From assembly GCF_023856365.1 (NCBI RefSeq), contig NC_064539.1:13777519-13841518 (forward strand): a stretch of 64,000 nt of DNA, read 5' to 3'. The stretch is from Brienomyrus brachyistius (Eukaryota; Chordata; Actinopteri; Osteoglossiformes; Mormyridae). A program made the position numbers and the translations under genes. Below the pieces are notes generated by a model, which saw nothing but the letters and a program-made list of their open reading frames with translations, did not search any database and was not told the DNA's origin. Below, one piece after another: positions 63,871 through 64,000 of this stretch; the stretch's first letter is position 1; each line of letters opens with the position of its first letter.

Positions 63871-64000
63871 AGATTTACCGAGTTTTTATTCTCTGCTGAG
63901 AGTCCCAAGGTGTTTGTCACCCCTGCTGTGATTTTCGCAGGTCTTCAGCCCCATCCTCCTCCTGCTTTTGTTGTGCAAACACACCCATTACCTGTGAGGC

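Larger units (their letters stand above)
62541..64000. other. fras1: fras1 intron 5' of exon w1; repeats only
   Basis: No further exon found. 62541-63000 is unremarkable AT-rich sequence, followed by the two retroposon fragments listed separately. Confidence 0.6.

Overview
The window is vertebrate nuclear DNA, most likely from a ray-finned fish. Genes are split into many short exons with GT-AG introns, and the introns are full of fish-type transposons: Tc1/mariner, hAT-like MITEs, an (ATGG)n-tailed retroposon and LTR-like repeats. I see no prokaryotic genes, CRISPR, rRNA or tRNA. The three genes all lie on the minus strand in the order fras1 - anxa3 - bmp2k (upstream to downstream as transcribed). 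This matches the human 4q21 order FRAS1-ANXA3-BMP2K as I remember it, and that supports the orthology calls. A more precise taxon cannot be fixed from this window.

Layout by plus coordinate: 1-8500 is the 5' part of bmp2k (four coding exons, start codon to the HRDLK catalytic loop; the rest lies beyond base 1). 8501-11922 is intergenic. 11923-18169 is the whole anxa3 coding sequence (13 exons, 338 codons plus stop, every splice phase consistent). 18170-23092 is intergenic plus the fras1 3' end. 23093-62540 is the C-terminal ~60% of fras1 (39 well supported exons, 2416 codons plus stop): about ten CSPG-type repeats, five Calx-beta domains, the conserved FRAS1 ectodomain tail, one transmembrane helix and a short cytoplasmic tail ending TEV. 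62541-64000 is only repeats; further fras1 exons lie beyond base 64000.

The genes do not form a pathway. FRAS1 is an extracellular-matrix protein of epithelial basement membranes, annexin A3 is a Ca2+/phospholipid-binding protein, and BMP2K is a Ser/Thr kinase of the AAK1/BIKE family. They are a conserved neighbourhood.

The most notable observation is inside fras1. Two CSPG-repeat exons expected from the vertebrate gene look decayed: one near 47130-47250 is frameshifted, and one at 44104-44465 is 362 nt long with a stop codon in the incoming frame. Both sit between exons whose phases still join in frame if they are skipped. Other notable items are two nested-transposon stacks (13053-14718 and 38517-39599), a Tc1 element whose transposase has lost a catalytic Asp, a hairpin-bearing element inside that Tc1, and a 23-bp minisatellite that is open in all three frames and so mimics a gene. 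I found no convincing new biological system.
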